Shown here: positions 6,056 through 14,001 of the stretch, in pieces
Numbering within the stretch: position 1 is the stretch's first letter
Layout: each line of letters begins with the position of its first letter
Assembly: GCA_017472115.1 (NCBI GenBank)
Contig: JAFUQW010000154.1
Location: 1-19,575, forward strand
Direction: 5' to 3'
DNA from: Bacteroidales bacterium
Lineage (GTDB): Bacteria > Bacteroidota > Bacteroidia > Bacteroidales > UBA932
Length of the DNA: 19,575 bases
Program-made: the position numbers and the translations under genes
Notes under the pieces: model-generated
What the model saw: only the letters and a program-made list of their open reading frames with translations
Database searches by the model: none
What the model was told of the DNA's origin: nothing

Positions 6056-8278
6056 ATGAATCAGAAATTCAATGATGGCCGTTGGAGCCGCAGGATCGAT
6101 GTTGCGGATTTCGTTTACAGCAACATCACTCCATACGAGGGAGATGCCTCATTCCTCGCAGGACCTACAGACCGCACAAAGAGACTTTGGAACAAGTGTC
6201 TCGACGCATTGGCGGAAGAAAGAGCAAACGGAGGCGTACGCGCAATTGACGCAAAGACCATATCGACAATCACATCACATGCAGCAGGATATATAGACAA
6301 GGATGACGAACTCATTGTCGGACTTCAGACAGACGAACTCCTCAAGAGGGCCATCAAGCCTTTCGGAGGATGGAAGGTAGTAGAGAAGGCCTGCATCGAA
6401 AACGGTGTGGAACTTGACCCTGAAGTGAAGAAGATCTTCACACATTACAGAAAGACCCACAACGACGGTGTGTTCGATGTATATACGGAAGAGATCCGTA
6501 AGTACAGGTCTCTCGGATTCCTTACAGGACTTCCTGACAACTACTCGAGAGGCCGTATCATCGGTGACTACAGACGTCTCGCCCTCTACGGAACAGACAG
6601 GCTCATCGAAGCCAAGAGAGAAGATCTGAAGAATCTGACCGGTACGATGACAAGGTCCAGGATCACTCTCCGCGAGGAGGTTGCAGAGCAGATCAGGGCT
6701 CTTCAGGAGATCAAGATCATGGGAGAATACTACGGACTTGACCTCAGCAGGCCGGCAACCAATGCTCAGGAAGCGGTTCAGTGGGTTTACATGGCCTATC
6801 TCGCTTCTGTAAAGGAGCAGGACGGTGCAGCCATGTCGCTCGGCAATGTATCTTCATTCCTTGATATCTACATCCAGTACGACCTCGACCACAACCTCAT
6901 CGACGAGAGTTTTGCACAGGAGCTCATCGACCAGTTCGTGATGAAGCTCAGGATGGTGCGCCACCTCAGGATGAATTCATACAACGACCTCTTCGCAGGA
7001 GACCCTACATGGATCACCGAGTCCATCGGAGGACGCTTCACCGGCGGAAAGAGCAAGGTGACCAAGACCTCGTTCCGTTTCCTCCAGACTCTCTACAACC
7101 TCGGTCCTGCACCGGAGCCTAACATGACCGTGCTCTGGCACCCGCAGCTTCCTGAAGGATTCAAGGAGTTCTGTGCTAAGGTTTCCATCGACACCAGCTC
7201 GGTGCAGTATGAGAACGACTCCCTGATGAGAAAGGTAAGAGGAAACGACGACTACGGCATCGCATGCTGCGTTTCATATCAGGCGATCGGAAAGGCGATC
7301 CAGTTCTTCGGAGCCCGCGCTAACCTTGCAAAGGCCCTTCTCCTTGCCCTCAATGCAGGACGATGCGAGAACACCGGAACCCTTATCGTGGAGGGCATCA
7401 AGCCTCTCAAGAGCGACGTGCTCGACTTCGACGAAGTGATGGAAAACTATCATAAGGTACTTCACGAGGTTGCCCGCGTATATAACGAGACAATGAACAT
7501 CATCCACTTCATGCACGACAAGTATGACTATGAGAAGTCTCAGATGGCGTTCATCGACACCAACCCTACGATCAATCTTGCTTACGGCGTAGCAGGTCTT
7601 TCAATCGTGGCAGACTCGCTTTCTGCAATCAAGTATGCTAAGGTGACTGCAAGACGCAACGCAGACGGACTCACCGACGGCTTCGACATCGAAGGTGAAT
7701 TCCCTTGCTTCGGTAACGATGACGACAGGGTTGACGTACTCGCACGCGACATCGTACAGTTCTTCGACACAGAACTCTGCTCACGCAAGGTATATAAGGG
7801 CGCACAGCCTACCCTTTCTCTCCTCACCATCACCTCGAACGTGATGTACGGAAAGAAGACCGGAGCGACTCCGGACGGAAGAGCGAAGGGAGTGGCATTC
7901 GCACCTGGCGCGAACCCGATGCACGGCCGCGACACACATGGTGCCATCGCATCCCTCTCATCTGTGGCAAAGCTCGACTATCACGATGCAAAGGACGGTA
8001 TCAGCAACACTTTCTCTATCGTGCCTAATTCACTCGGCCCGACATACGAAGACAAGATCGACAACCTCATCACGATGATGGACGGCTACTTCACCAAGGG
8101 TGCACACCACCTCAACGTGAACGTGCTCAACAAGGAGATGCTCGTGGATGCCATGGAACATCCGGAGAAATATCCTCAGCTCACGATCCGTGTGTCAGGA
8201 TATGCAGTGAACTTCATCAGACTCAGCCGCGAACAGCAGCTTGAAGTGATCTCAAGGACATTCCACGAAAGCCTATAG
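6056..8278 (+). CDS. pflB: Formate C-acetyltransferase (pyruvate formate-lyase)
   Basis: This glycyl-radical enzyme splits pyruvate with CoA into acetyl-CoA and formate under anaerobic conditions. The 740-residue length fits the family. The active-site cysteine pair is C404-C405 in GIACCVSYQ, which is specific to true pyruvate formate-lyase rather than the single-cysteine diol dehydratase or choline lyase relatives. The radical site is Gly715 in RVSGYAVNF near the C-terminus. The start [10 protein letters not shown] matches the beginning expected for PflB. The activase gene pflA follows after 39 bp, and a promoter with a near-consensus -7 box lies directly upstream. Codon use is strongly biased to C-ending codons, as expected of a highly expressed catabolic gene. 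Confidence 0.97.
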   Translation: MNQKFNDGRWSRRIDVADFVYSNITPYEGDASFLAGPTDRTKRLWNKCLDALAEERANGGVRAIDAKTISTITSHAAGYIDKDDELIVGLQTDELLKRAIKPFGGWKVVEKACIENGVELDPEVKKIFTHYRKTHNDGVFDVYTEEIRKYRSLGFLTGLPDNYSRGRIIGDYRRLALYGTDRLIEAKREDLKNLTGTMTRSRITLREEVAEQIRALQEIKIMGEYYGLDLSRPATNAQEAVQWVYMAYLASVKEQDGAAMSLGNVSSFLDIYIQYDLDHNLIDESFAQELIDQFVMKLRMVRHLRMNSYNDLFAGDPTWITESIGGRFTGGKSKVTKTSFRFLQTLYNLGPAPEPNMTVLWHPQLPEGFKEFCAKVSIDTSSVQYENDSLMRKVRGNDDYGIACCVSYQAIGKAIQFFGARANLAKALLLALNAGRCENTGTLIVEGIKPLKSDVLDFDEVMENYHKVLHEVARVYNETMNIIHFMHDKYDYEKSQMAFIDTNPTINLAYGVAGLSIVADSLSAIKYAKVTARRNADGLTDGFDIEGEFPCFGNDDDRVDVLARDIVQFFDTELCSRKVYKGAQPTLSLLTITSNVMYGKKTGATPDGRAKGVAFAPGANPMHGRDTHGAIASLSSVAKLDYHDAKDGISNTFSIVPNSLGPTYEDKIDNLITMMDGYFTKGAHHLNVNVLNKEMLVDAMEHPEKYPQLTIRVSGYAVNFIRLSREQQLEVISRTFHESL

Positions 8279-8285
8279 GCTGTCT

Positions 8286-8310
8286 GTCATCCTGAACCAA
8301 GTGAAGGATC
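8286..8310 (-). repeat. Dispersed 25-bp repeat, copy A, between pflB and pflA
   Basis: Read on the minus strand it has the form GATCCTTCACTTGG...TCAGGATGAC. Two related copies lie at 11031-11056 and 11736-11760. This copy fills most of the 39-bp gap and ends 7 bp before the pflA start. Confidence 0.75.
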
Positions 8311-8317
8311 TCATACA

Positions 8318-9043
8318 ATGATAAAGGTACACTCATACGAATCAATGGGAACATACGACGGGCCTGGCCTCAGGCTCGTCGTATTTCTTCAAGGTTGCCC
8401 ATTCAGATGTCTGTATTGTGCAAACCCTGATACGATAAGTGCGGAAGGAGGCACTCCGACGGACATGGAACACATCGTCAGGATGGCGGTGAGCCAGAAG
8501 CCGTTCTTCGGGAAGCGAGGCGGAGTCACTTTCTCCGGTGGTGAACCTACCGTGCAGGCGAAGGCCCTCTCCCCTCTCTTCGACAAGCTGCATGGCGAAG
8601 GAATAAACATCTGCCTGGATACCAACGGGGGCGTGTGGAACAGCGATGTGGAAGAACTTCTCGGCAAGACAGACCTTGTGCTGCTCGATGTCAAGCAGTT
8701 CAATCCCGAAAGGCACGAAAGTCTGACCGGCAGGAGCAATACACAGACCCTTAAGACTGCTGAGTGGCTTGAAGAACACGGGAAGCCGTTCTGGCTCAGA
8801 TATGTGCTTGTGCCGGGAATCAGCGATTTCGAAGAGGATATCAGGGCCCTCGGAGAGCACTTCAAGGACTACCGCATGCTCCAAAGGGTGGAGATACTTC
8901 CCTACCACACCCTCGGAGTCCACAAATATGAATCCCTGGGGCAGGAATACAAGTTGAAAGACACAAAGCACAACTCTCCGGAACAGCTGGACAGAGCATT
9001 GCAGCTTTTCAGCCAATATTTCGACTGTGTGATATTGAATTAA
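8318..9043 (+). CDS. pflA: Pyruvate formate-lyase activating enzyme (radical SAM)
   Basis: This radical SAM enzyme installs the glycyl radical on PflB using S-adenosylmethionine and a reduced 4Fe-4S cluster. The 241-residue protein starts MIKVHSYESMGTYDGPGLR, the family N-terminus. The cluster motif CxxxCxxC is C27-P-F-R-C31-L-Y-C34. The SAM-binding GGE is in VTFSGGEPT, and further conserved parts are CLDTNGG and LLDVKQF. It has no extra 8-iron ferredoxin insert, which marks true PflA against activases of other glycyl-radical enzymes. It lies 39 bp downstream of pflB in what is surely one operon. A terminator stem begins on the A of its stop codon. Confidence 0.96.
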   Translation: MIKVHSYESMGTYDGPGLRLVVFLQGCPFRCLYCANPDTISAEGGTPTDMEHIVRMAVSQKPFFGKRGGVTFSGGEPTVQAKALSPLFDKLHGEGINICLDTNGGVWNSDVEELLGKTDLVLLDVKQFNPERHESLTGRSNTQTLKTAEWLEEHGKPFWLRYVLVPGISDFEEDIRALGEHFKDYRMLQRVEILPYHTLGVHKYESLGQEYKLKDTKHNSPEQLDRALQLFSQYFDCVILN

Positions 9044-9077
9044 AGGTCCTTTGGATATGCCAAAGGACCTTTTTTTG
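9042..9077 (+). terminator. Terminator of the pflBA operon
   Basis: A perfect 13-bp stem, AAAGGTCCTTTGG (9042-9054) with CCAAAGGACCTTT (9060-9072), surrounds the 5-base loop ATATG and runs into TTTTGTT. The stem overlaps the pflA stop codon. Confidence 0.93.
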
Positions 9078-9140
9078 TTAAAAGGCAATATTTGCAATTA
9101 AAACGGCATAATACACAGATGATTTTAAGCTAATTTATCT

Positions 9141-9148
9141 TATTTTTG
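9141..9148 (+). promoter_or_regulatory. -7 box for the patatin gene cluster
   Basis: TATTTTTG matches TAnnTTTG and lies just after the pflA terminator. Transcription would start about 6 bases downstream, near 9154, so the mRNA would be almost leaderless at ATG 9154 or have about 8 leader bases before ATG 9163. No clear -33 box is visible. Confidence 0.45.
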
Positions 9149-9153
9149 TAACG

Positions 9154-10158
9154 ATGAAAGGGATGAAGAAACAAGATGTAGCTCTTGTGCTTTCCAGCGG
9201 AGGGCCGAGAGGATGGGCCTACATAGGAGCCATCGAAGAACTTGAGAGTCGCGGTTACAACATAACATCGGTGGCCGGGACCTCCATAGGTTCCTTGATC
9301 GGAGGTATATATGCTGCCGGGAAGCTTCCTGAACTGAAGGAATGGCTTTTTTCGCTTGACGCATGGAAGGTGTTCACTCTCATGGACCTGTCCATCAGCA
9401 AGAACCATCTCGTCAAGGGCGACAAGGTAATCGATGCAATAAGGGAAGTCGTGCCTGATGTCAACATCGAAGATCTTGCGATTCCATACAGAGCAGTGGC
9501 AGCCGACCTCTACACCGGAGAGGAGGTGGTATTCGACAGAGGAAACCTCTTCGAGGCGATCAGAGCATCCATTTCCATTCCTTCATTGTTCAGACCGGTA
9601 AAGTACGGATTCCGGACACTTGTGGATGGAGGCATAGTGAACACCCTCCCGATAGACAAGGTTGCAAGGAACGGGAATGACATAGTGGTGGCCTTCGATG
9701 TGAACGACATAGATGTGGAGGAAATCAGGAACACACTCGTCGAAGAAGCAAGGAACGCCGAAGCAAAAGAAGAAGAAAGGAGGGAACTTTCCGCCGAGAC
9801 GAAGGCTGTGATGGATTCTGTCAGGCATAACCCCAACCTCACCTTCATGGACAAGCTCAGGCTTGCAAAAGAGCAGGGACAGAAGGTGCTGTCGCACAAA
9901 TGGAACGAGGAAGATCCCGAAGAAGGACCTTCATACGAGGAGAATTATTTCAGTATTCTGTCGAGGACATTCTCAATAATGAACCATGTACTCGCAAAGA
10001 ATGCAGCTGACAGATACAGGCCCGAGGTGCTTGCAAAAATGACCTTCGACTCTTTCGGAGACGTCTCCGACTATGCCAAGGCAAGGGAAATATCCGAAGC
10101 CGGACGCATTGCGATGAGAGAAGCTCTGGACACGTATGAGAGCACATTAAAGCAGTAA
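9154..10158 (+). CDS. Patatin-like phospholipase (RssA/YlbK type)
   Basis: Patatin-like proteins are serine acyl hydrolases acting on membrane phospholipids or acyl esters with a Ser-Asp dyad. Visible are the oxyanion-hole glycines (SSGGPRG, 14-20), the nucleophile elbow GTSIG with Ser44 (42-46), and the catalytic DGG with Asp158 (LVDGGIVNTLP). The catalytic core covers about 8-190. The C-terminal part (about 190-334) is charged, with an E/K/R-rich segment. There is no signal peptide or membrane segment, so it is probably cytoplasmic or peripheral. ATG 9163 (MKKQDVALVLSSGG) is an equally good start and suits the promoter position better. It is the first of four same-strand genes between two terminators. 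Its true substrate cannot be read from sequence. Confidence 0.9.
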   Translation: MKGMKKQDVALVLSSGGPRGWAYIGAIEELESRGYNITSVAGTSIGSLIGGIYAAGKLPELKEWLFSLDAWKVFTLMDLSISKNHLVKGDKVIDAIREVVPDVNIEDLAIPYRAVAADLYTGEEVVFDRGNLFEAIRASISIPSLFRPVKYGFRTLVDGGIVNTLPIDKVARNGNDIVVAFDVNDIDVEEIRNTLVEEARNAEAKEEERRELSAETKAVMDSVRHNPNLTFMDKLRLAKEQGQKVLSHKWNEEDPEEGPSYEENYFSILSRTFSIMNHVLAKNAADRYRPEVLAKMTFDSFGDVSDYAKAREISEAGRIAMREALDTYESTLKQ

Positions 10159-10198
10159 TGGCAATCAGATGCTAAACAACAACTAAACTATAACTATC

Positions 10199-11734
10199 AT
10201 GCTTAGAAAAATCCGAATCATTCTGGCCGCTGTATTCTTTGCCGGTGTGACCTTGCTGTTCCTCGATTTCACCGGGGTATTGCACACCTGGCTCGGATGG
10301 ATGGCCAGGATCCAGTTTCTTCCTGCAGCTCTGGCTCTTAATTTTGCCGTCGTGGCAATCCTGCTGCTGCTCACACTGCTTTTCGGCAGGGTCTATTGTT
10401 CCGTGATCTGTCCTCTCGGAGTGATGCAGGACATCATTTCATGGGTTAATGGCAAGACAAAGAAGAAAAACAGGTTCCGTTTCACATGGTCTCCCGCAAA
10501 GAATTGGCTTAGGTACTCAGTGCTTGCTCTCTTCGTGGTCGCCCTCATTGTCGGTGCACATTCACTTGTAGCCCTTGTGGCTCCATATAGCGCATACGGA
10601 AGAATCGCATCCAACCTCCTTGCGCCTCTCTACCAGTGGGGAAACAATCTCTTCGCATGGATTGCCGAGAGAGCCGGAAGCTATGCATTCTACAGCGTCG
10701 ATGTATGGATCAGGTCAGTATCGACATTCCTCATCGCCATCGTCACCTTCATGGTGATCGGCGTTCTCGCATGGAAGCACGGCAGAACATGGTGCAACAC
10801 CATCTGTCCTGTGGGTACGGTCCTCGGATTCTTCTCAAGATTCAGCGTGTTCGCACCGGTAATCGATAAGGAGAAATGCCGCAACTGTCAGCTCTGCAGC
10901 CGTCATTGCAAGGCTTCATGCATCAATATCGAGGAGCATGAAATCGACTACAGCCGCTGCGTGGCCTGCATGGACTGCATCGACACATGCAAAGACGGGG
11001 CTATCCATTACGCGCTGAGGTATGGGAAGAGATCCTTCACTGGCGCTCAGGATGACAAGAAGGGCGCTCAGGATGACAAGAAGGGGTCTCAGGAGAAGAA
11101 AGTTGACAGCGGACGCAGGGCATTCATGACGGCAACGGCAATCGCAGCCACAAGCGTTGCCCTCAAAGCTCAGGAGATAAAGGTTGACGGCGGTCTCGCT
11201 GAAATAGAAAATGCAGAGAGGCCGGAGCGCAAGACTCCTCTGAAGCCGGCCGGCTCGCTCAGTCTGAAGAATTTCGAGAGCCACTGCACCGGCTGCCAGC
11301 TCTGTGTCAGCGAATGTCCGAACGGGGTGCTCAGGCCATCGACTTCGCTGCTTACTCTTATGCAGCCTGAAATGTCATATGAAAGAGGCTGGTGCCGTCC
11401 CGAGTGCAACAGATGTTCACAGATCTGCCCTGCAGGAGCCATCAGACCTATATCCATAGAAGAAAAGTCCTCGATCCAGATTGGACACGCCGTGATCAAT
11501 CTCGACAACTGCGTGGTGAACACCGACGGAGTGAGCTGCGGAAACTGTGCCCGTCACTGTCCTAACGGTGCCATAAGGATGGTACGCAGGAATCCTGACG
11601 ACCCTGCATCACCGATGATCCCTACGGTCAACGAGGAGAGGTGCATCGGCTGCGGAGCATGTGAAAATCTTTGCCCTGCAAGACCGTTTACCGCCATCCA
11701 CGTCGAAGGTCACGAAGTTCATAAAACAATATAA
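10199..11734 (+). CDS. NapH-NapG-like fused membrane ferredoxin with six 4Fe-4S motifs
   Basis: The first half resembles NapH: membrane segments at about 5-25, 40-62, 105-128 and 172-192, two CxxxCP motifs (C67/C71 and C199/C203), and two ferredoxin clusters (C227, C230, C233, C237; C254, C257, C260, C264). The second half resembles NapG, with four clusters: C363/366/369/373, C399/403/406/410, C438/447/450/454 and C482/485/488/492. Between them lie a charged heptapeptide repeat (282-302) and a twin-arginine segment starting SGRRAFM (304-310), where free NapG would carry its Tat signal. NapGH pass electrons from quinol to periplasmic NapA, but no nap gene is present here. The likely partner is the exported aldo/keto reductase encoded next. 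Function as a quinol-linked conduit is inferred; the cluster count is seen directly. Confidence 0.88.
   Translation: MLRKIRIILAAVFFAGVTLLFLDFTGVLHTWLGWMARIQFLPAALALNFAVVAILLLLTLLFGRVYCSVICPLGVMQDIISWVNGKTKKKNRFRFTWSPAKNWLRYSVLALFVVALIVGAHSLVALVAPYSAYGRIASNLLAPLYQWGNNLFAWIAERAGSYAFYSVDVWIRSVSTFLIAIVTFMVIGVLAWKHGRTWCNTICPVGTVLGFFSRFSVFAPVIDKEKCRNCQLCSRHCKASCINIEEHEIDYSRCVACMDCIDTCKDGAIHYALRYGKRSFTGAQDDKKGAQDDKKGSQEKKVDSGRRAFMTATAIAATSVALKAQEIKVDGGLAEIENAERPERKTPLKPAGSLSLKNFESHCTGCQLCVSECPNGVLRPSTSLLTLMQPEMSYERGWCRPECNRCSQICPAGAIRPISIEEKSSIQIGHAVINLDNCVVNTDGVSCGNCARHCPNGAIRMVRRNPDDPASPMIPTVNEERCIGCGACENLCPARPFTAIHVEGHEVHKTI
11031..11099 (+). repeat. Dispersed repeat copy B inside a coding sequence, expanded in frame
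   Basis: The first 26 bases read GATCCTTCACTGG...TCAGGATGAC and match the intergenic copies. The right part is tandemly repeated with a 21-bp period (starting at 11042, 11063 and, degenerate, about 11084). Because 21 is a multiple of three, it encodes GAQDDKK, GAQDDKK and GSQEKKV (residues 282-302 of the fused ferredoxin). Confidence 0.85.
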
Positions 11735-11735
11735 A

Positions 11736-11796
11736 GATTCTTCGCTTCGCTCAGAATGACAGAGAAAATCAGAATGACAGAGAAAGTCAGAATGAC
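11736..11796 (+). repeat. Dispersed repeat copy C with an 18-bp tandem extension
   Basis: The core is GATTCTTCGCTTCGC...AGAATGAC at 11736-11760. Its end TCAGAATGAC recurs at 11769-11778 and 11787-11796, an 18-bp period with AGAGAAAA or AGAGAAAG between. It fills much of the 112-bp gap between the ferredoxin and aldo/keto reductase genes. It resembles a short repeat that I recall from many bacterial genomes and that yields the spurious peptide CHSERSEES when translated. Confidence 0.85.
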
Positions 11797-11846
11797 GACA
11801 CCTGAATGCTGTCATGCCGGACGAAGCATAATACTGAGAGAAAAAC

Positions 11847-13217
11847 ATGAAAAACAATATAGATAGAAGAGATTTTTTCAAGACGGCAGGAAGTGCCGCT
11901 CTTGTAATTGGCGGTCTTGGTTCCATAGCCGGATGCGGCAGAAAGAAAGAGACTGCCTGTGAGTCTCTCGGCGGCGGTGAAATGACCTACAGGACAAATA
12001 ATGTCAGAGGAGACAAGGTAAGCATCCTCGGTTACGGCTGCATGCGCTGGCCGATGATCAAGGATGAGAACGGCAAGGATATCGTGGATCAGGAAGCCGT
12101 CAACAGACTGGTCGATCATGCCATAGAAAACGGTGTCAACTATTTCGACACAGCTCCTGTCTATCTTCAGGGTCAGAGCGAAAGAGCCACCGGAAACGCC
12201 CTGAAACGTCATCCTCGCGAAAGTTTCTTCATCGCGACAAAGCTCTCCAACACCAGAGGGACATATTCAAAGAAGGATGCCCTGAATATGTACCATAATT
12301 CATTCAAGGAACTTCAGGTCGATTACATCGACTACTACCTTCTTCATAATATCAGCGGTTATGATATTTTCAAGAAGAGATTTGAAGATAACGGCATGAT
12401 AGAATTCCTGATGGAAGAGCGCAAGGCCGGACGAATCCGAAATCTGGGTTTCTCATTTCATGGGCAGAAAGAAGGTTTCGACCAGCTGATAGCACTACAT
12501 GAGAAATATCACTGGGACTTCATACAGATCCAGCTCAACTATGTCGATTGGACGCATGCAGGAGGGCACAACACCGATGCAAAGTATCTTCAGGAAGAAC
12601 TCGACAAGAAAGGCATCCAGTCTGTGATCATGGAGCCTCTTCTCGGAGGCCGCCTTGCCAATGTCCCGGTCCACATCTCCGACCGTCTGAAGGAGCGCGC
12701 TCCTCAGAACAGCGTGGCTTCATGGGCGTTCAGATTTGCCGGAACCCATCCTGGAGTGCTCTGCGTGCTCAGCGGCATGACCTATATGGAACATCTCGAG
12801 GACAATCTCAAATCTTACTCTCCTCTCAAACCGCTGTCCGAAGATGATATGGCATTCCTTGAAGAGACCGCAACCCTGATGCAGGAATATCCTACGATTC
12901 CATGCACGGACTGCAAATACTGCATGCCATGCCCTTACGGAATAGACATACCTGAGATATTCAAGCACTACAACAGATGCGTGAATGAAGGAGAAATAGC
13001 GCAGGATATCACCTCGGAGAATTACAAGAAGGCAAGAAGGGCATATCTTATAAGCTACGACAGGGCTGTGCCGAAGATACGTCAGGCTGCAAGATGCATC
13101 GGATGCAACCAATGCGTTCATCATTGTCCTCAGCATATCCGCATTCCTCATGAACTTCACAAGATAGACAGATATGTGGAGAATCTGAAGAAGAACACAA
13201 CCGGGACATCGATGTAA
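11847..13217 (+). CDS. Tat-exported lipoprotein aldo/keto reductase with two 4Fe-4S motifs
   Basis: The N-terminus is a twin-arginine signal (DRRDFFK, residues 6-12), then a hydrophobic stretch and a lipobox IAGC with Cys30 as the lipidation site. This predicts folding in the cytoplasm, Tat export and anchoring in the envelope. Residues about 50-340 form an aldo/keto reductase barrel with the tetrad D101 (FDTAP), Y106, K132 (ATK) and H167 (LLH). The C-terminal part carries two cluster motifs: C353xxC356xxC359xxC362P, and C417xxC420xxC423xxxC427P. Barrel plus ferredoxin tail is a known family of 4Fe-4S aldo/keto reductases. Export is odd for a normally NAD(P)H-dependent fold and suggests electrons from the clusters, plausibly supplied by the upstream NapGH-like protein. 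The substrate is unknown. The next gene is 30 bp away. Confidence 0.92.
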   Translation: MKNNIDRRDFFKTAGSAALVIGGLGSIAGCGRKKETACESLGGGEMTYRTNNVRGDKVSILGYGCMRWPMIKDENGKDIVDQEAVNRLVDHAIENGVNYFDTAPVYLQGQSERATGNALKRHPRESFFIATKLSNTRGTYSKKDALNMYHNSFKELQVDYIDYYLLHNISGYDIFKKRFEDNGMIEFLMEERKAGRIRNLGFSFHGQKEGFDQLIALHEKYHWDFIQIQLNYVDWTHAGGHNTDAKYLQEELDKKGIQSVIMEPLLGGRLANVPVHISDRLKERAPQNSVASWAFRFAGTHPGVLCVLSGMTYMEHLEDNLKSYSPLKPLSEDDMAFLEETATLMQEYPTIPCTDCKYCMPCPYGIDIPEIFKHYNRCVNEGEIAQDITSENYKKARRAYLISYDRAVPKIRQAARCIGCNQCVHHCPQHIRIPHELHKIDRYVENLKKNTTGTSM

Positions 13218-13247
13218 CATTCCCATCAGAATGTGAAATAGTTTATT

Positions 13248-13934
13248 ATGGCAGTATTCAGATTGAATAACGAGAAAGTAAAGGGTACCGTTCTCTTTAC
13301 CACAGGAGCATTCGCAGCTGCGACGGCAATATATTTCAGCGGGACAGGTCCTTCTTTCCGCATAGCATTCCCGCTGATTATACTGACTCTTGCCTCACTA
13401 TGGCTGACCCCATGGCAGATCAGCCTTGCCATGCTGTTTTCTGCCTTGGGAGACTTCTTCGGATCGGAAGGGAACTTCATCCTGCAGATGGGATCATTCG
13501 CCTTAGCTCACATCTGGCTCATATTCTTCTTCATCCGGAGATACAAGGACAAGGTCAGCGGAGATAACGGACTCACTGCAAAGATGAAAGGGTATCTGAT
13601 GATGGTGGTCATCCTGACTATTGCACTGTTAAGTCTGGTATTCACAAAGATAGTCCCCGCTGCACCTGAAGGCATCATACGCATCTGCGTAGGAGTCTAT
13701 GCCTGCCTGATCTGCTGCATGCTGGTATGCTCAATGATCCAGCGCAGCACATTATATGCGCTTGGTGCTATTCTTTTCGTATTTTCCGACTTCATTCTCG
13801 CGTGGAACATGTTTACCGAGACTATACCTCACGCAGGCTATCTCATCATGATACCTTATTATATAGGACAGTGGCTGCTCTTCATCAGAGCCACGCCGTA
13901 CAGGATTGACGGACTGAGGCGCCACAGAATGTAG
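13248..13934 (+). CDS. YhhN-family membrane protein, probable lysoplasmalogenase
   Basis: The 228-residue protein is almost entirely hydrophobic, with about eight membrane helices. The family signature is visible as SALGDFFGSEGNFILQMGSFALAHIWLIFFF (written in parts: SALGDFFGSEGNF, then QMGSFALAHIW) and near the end as VFSDFILAWN and YYIGQWLLF. YhhN/TMEM86 proteins hydrolyse the vinyl-ether bond of lysoplasmalogen to a fatty aldehyde and a glycerophospho-base. The conserved Asp in LGDFF and in FSDF are expected active-site residues. It is the last of the four-gene block and is closed by a strong terminator. Placement behind a patatin phospholipase and an aldehyde-type reductase is suggestive. 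Enzymatic activity has been shown for few members, so the substrate remains an inference. Confidence 0.85.
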   Translation: MAVFRLNNEKVKGTVLFTTGAFAAATAIYFSGTGPSFRIAFPLIILTLASLWLTPWQISLAMLFSALGDFFGSEGNFILQMGSFALAHIWLIFFFIRRYKDKVSGDNGLTAKMKGYLMMVVILTIALLSLVFTKIVPAAPEGIIRICVGVYACLICCMLVCSMIQRSTLYALGAILFVFSDFILAWNMFTETIPHAGYLIMIPYYIGQWLLFIRATPYRIDGLRRHRM

Positions 13935-13944
13935 TTCTCAACTC

Positions 13945-13984
13945 ATAAAACGAGGCTGACCTTTGGGGTCAGCCTCGTTATCAT
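13945..13984. terminator. Bidirectional terminator between the YhhN and ROK genes
   Basis: A perfect 13-bp stem, AACGAGGCTGACC (13949-13961) with GGTCAGCCTCGTT (13967-13979), surrounds a 5-base loop. An AAAA run on the left supplies a short U-tract for the minus strand. It separates convergent genes. Confidence 0.88.
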
Positions 13985-14001
13985 ATTGTTTCAGTTTCTT
14001 C

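Noticed and set aside
8342..9097. Long minus-strand open frame (251 codons) opposite pflA
   Set aside because: It is entirely antisense to a certain gene, has no recognisable domain, and arises from the strong codon bias of pflA.
11736..11796. Short regular repeats as a CRISPR array
   Set aside because: Units are only 10 bp with 8-bp, nearly identical spacers and the first unit is part of a dispersed repeat; no cas gene is near.
11609..11926. Minus-strand frame containing CHSERSEES-like peptide
   Set aside because: The peptide comes from the dispersed repeat and is a familiar spurious translation; the frame also overlaps two real genes.
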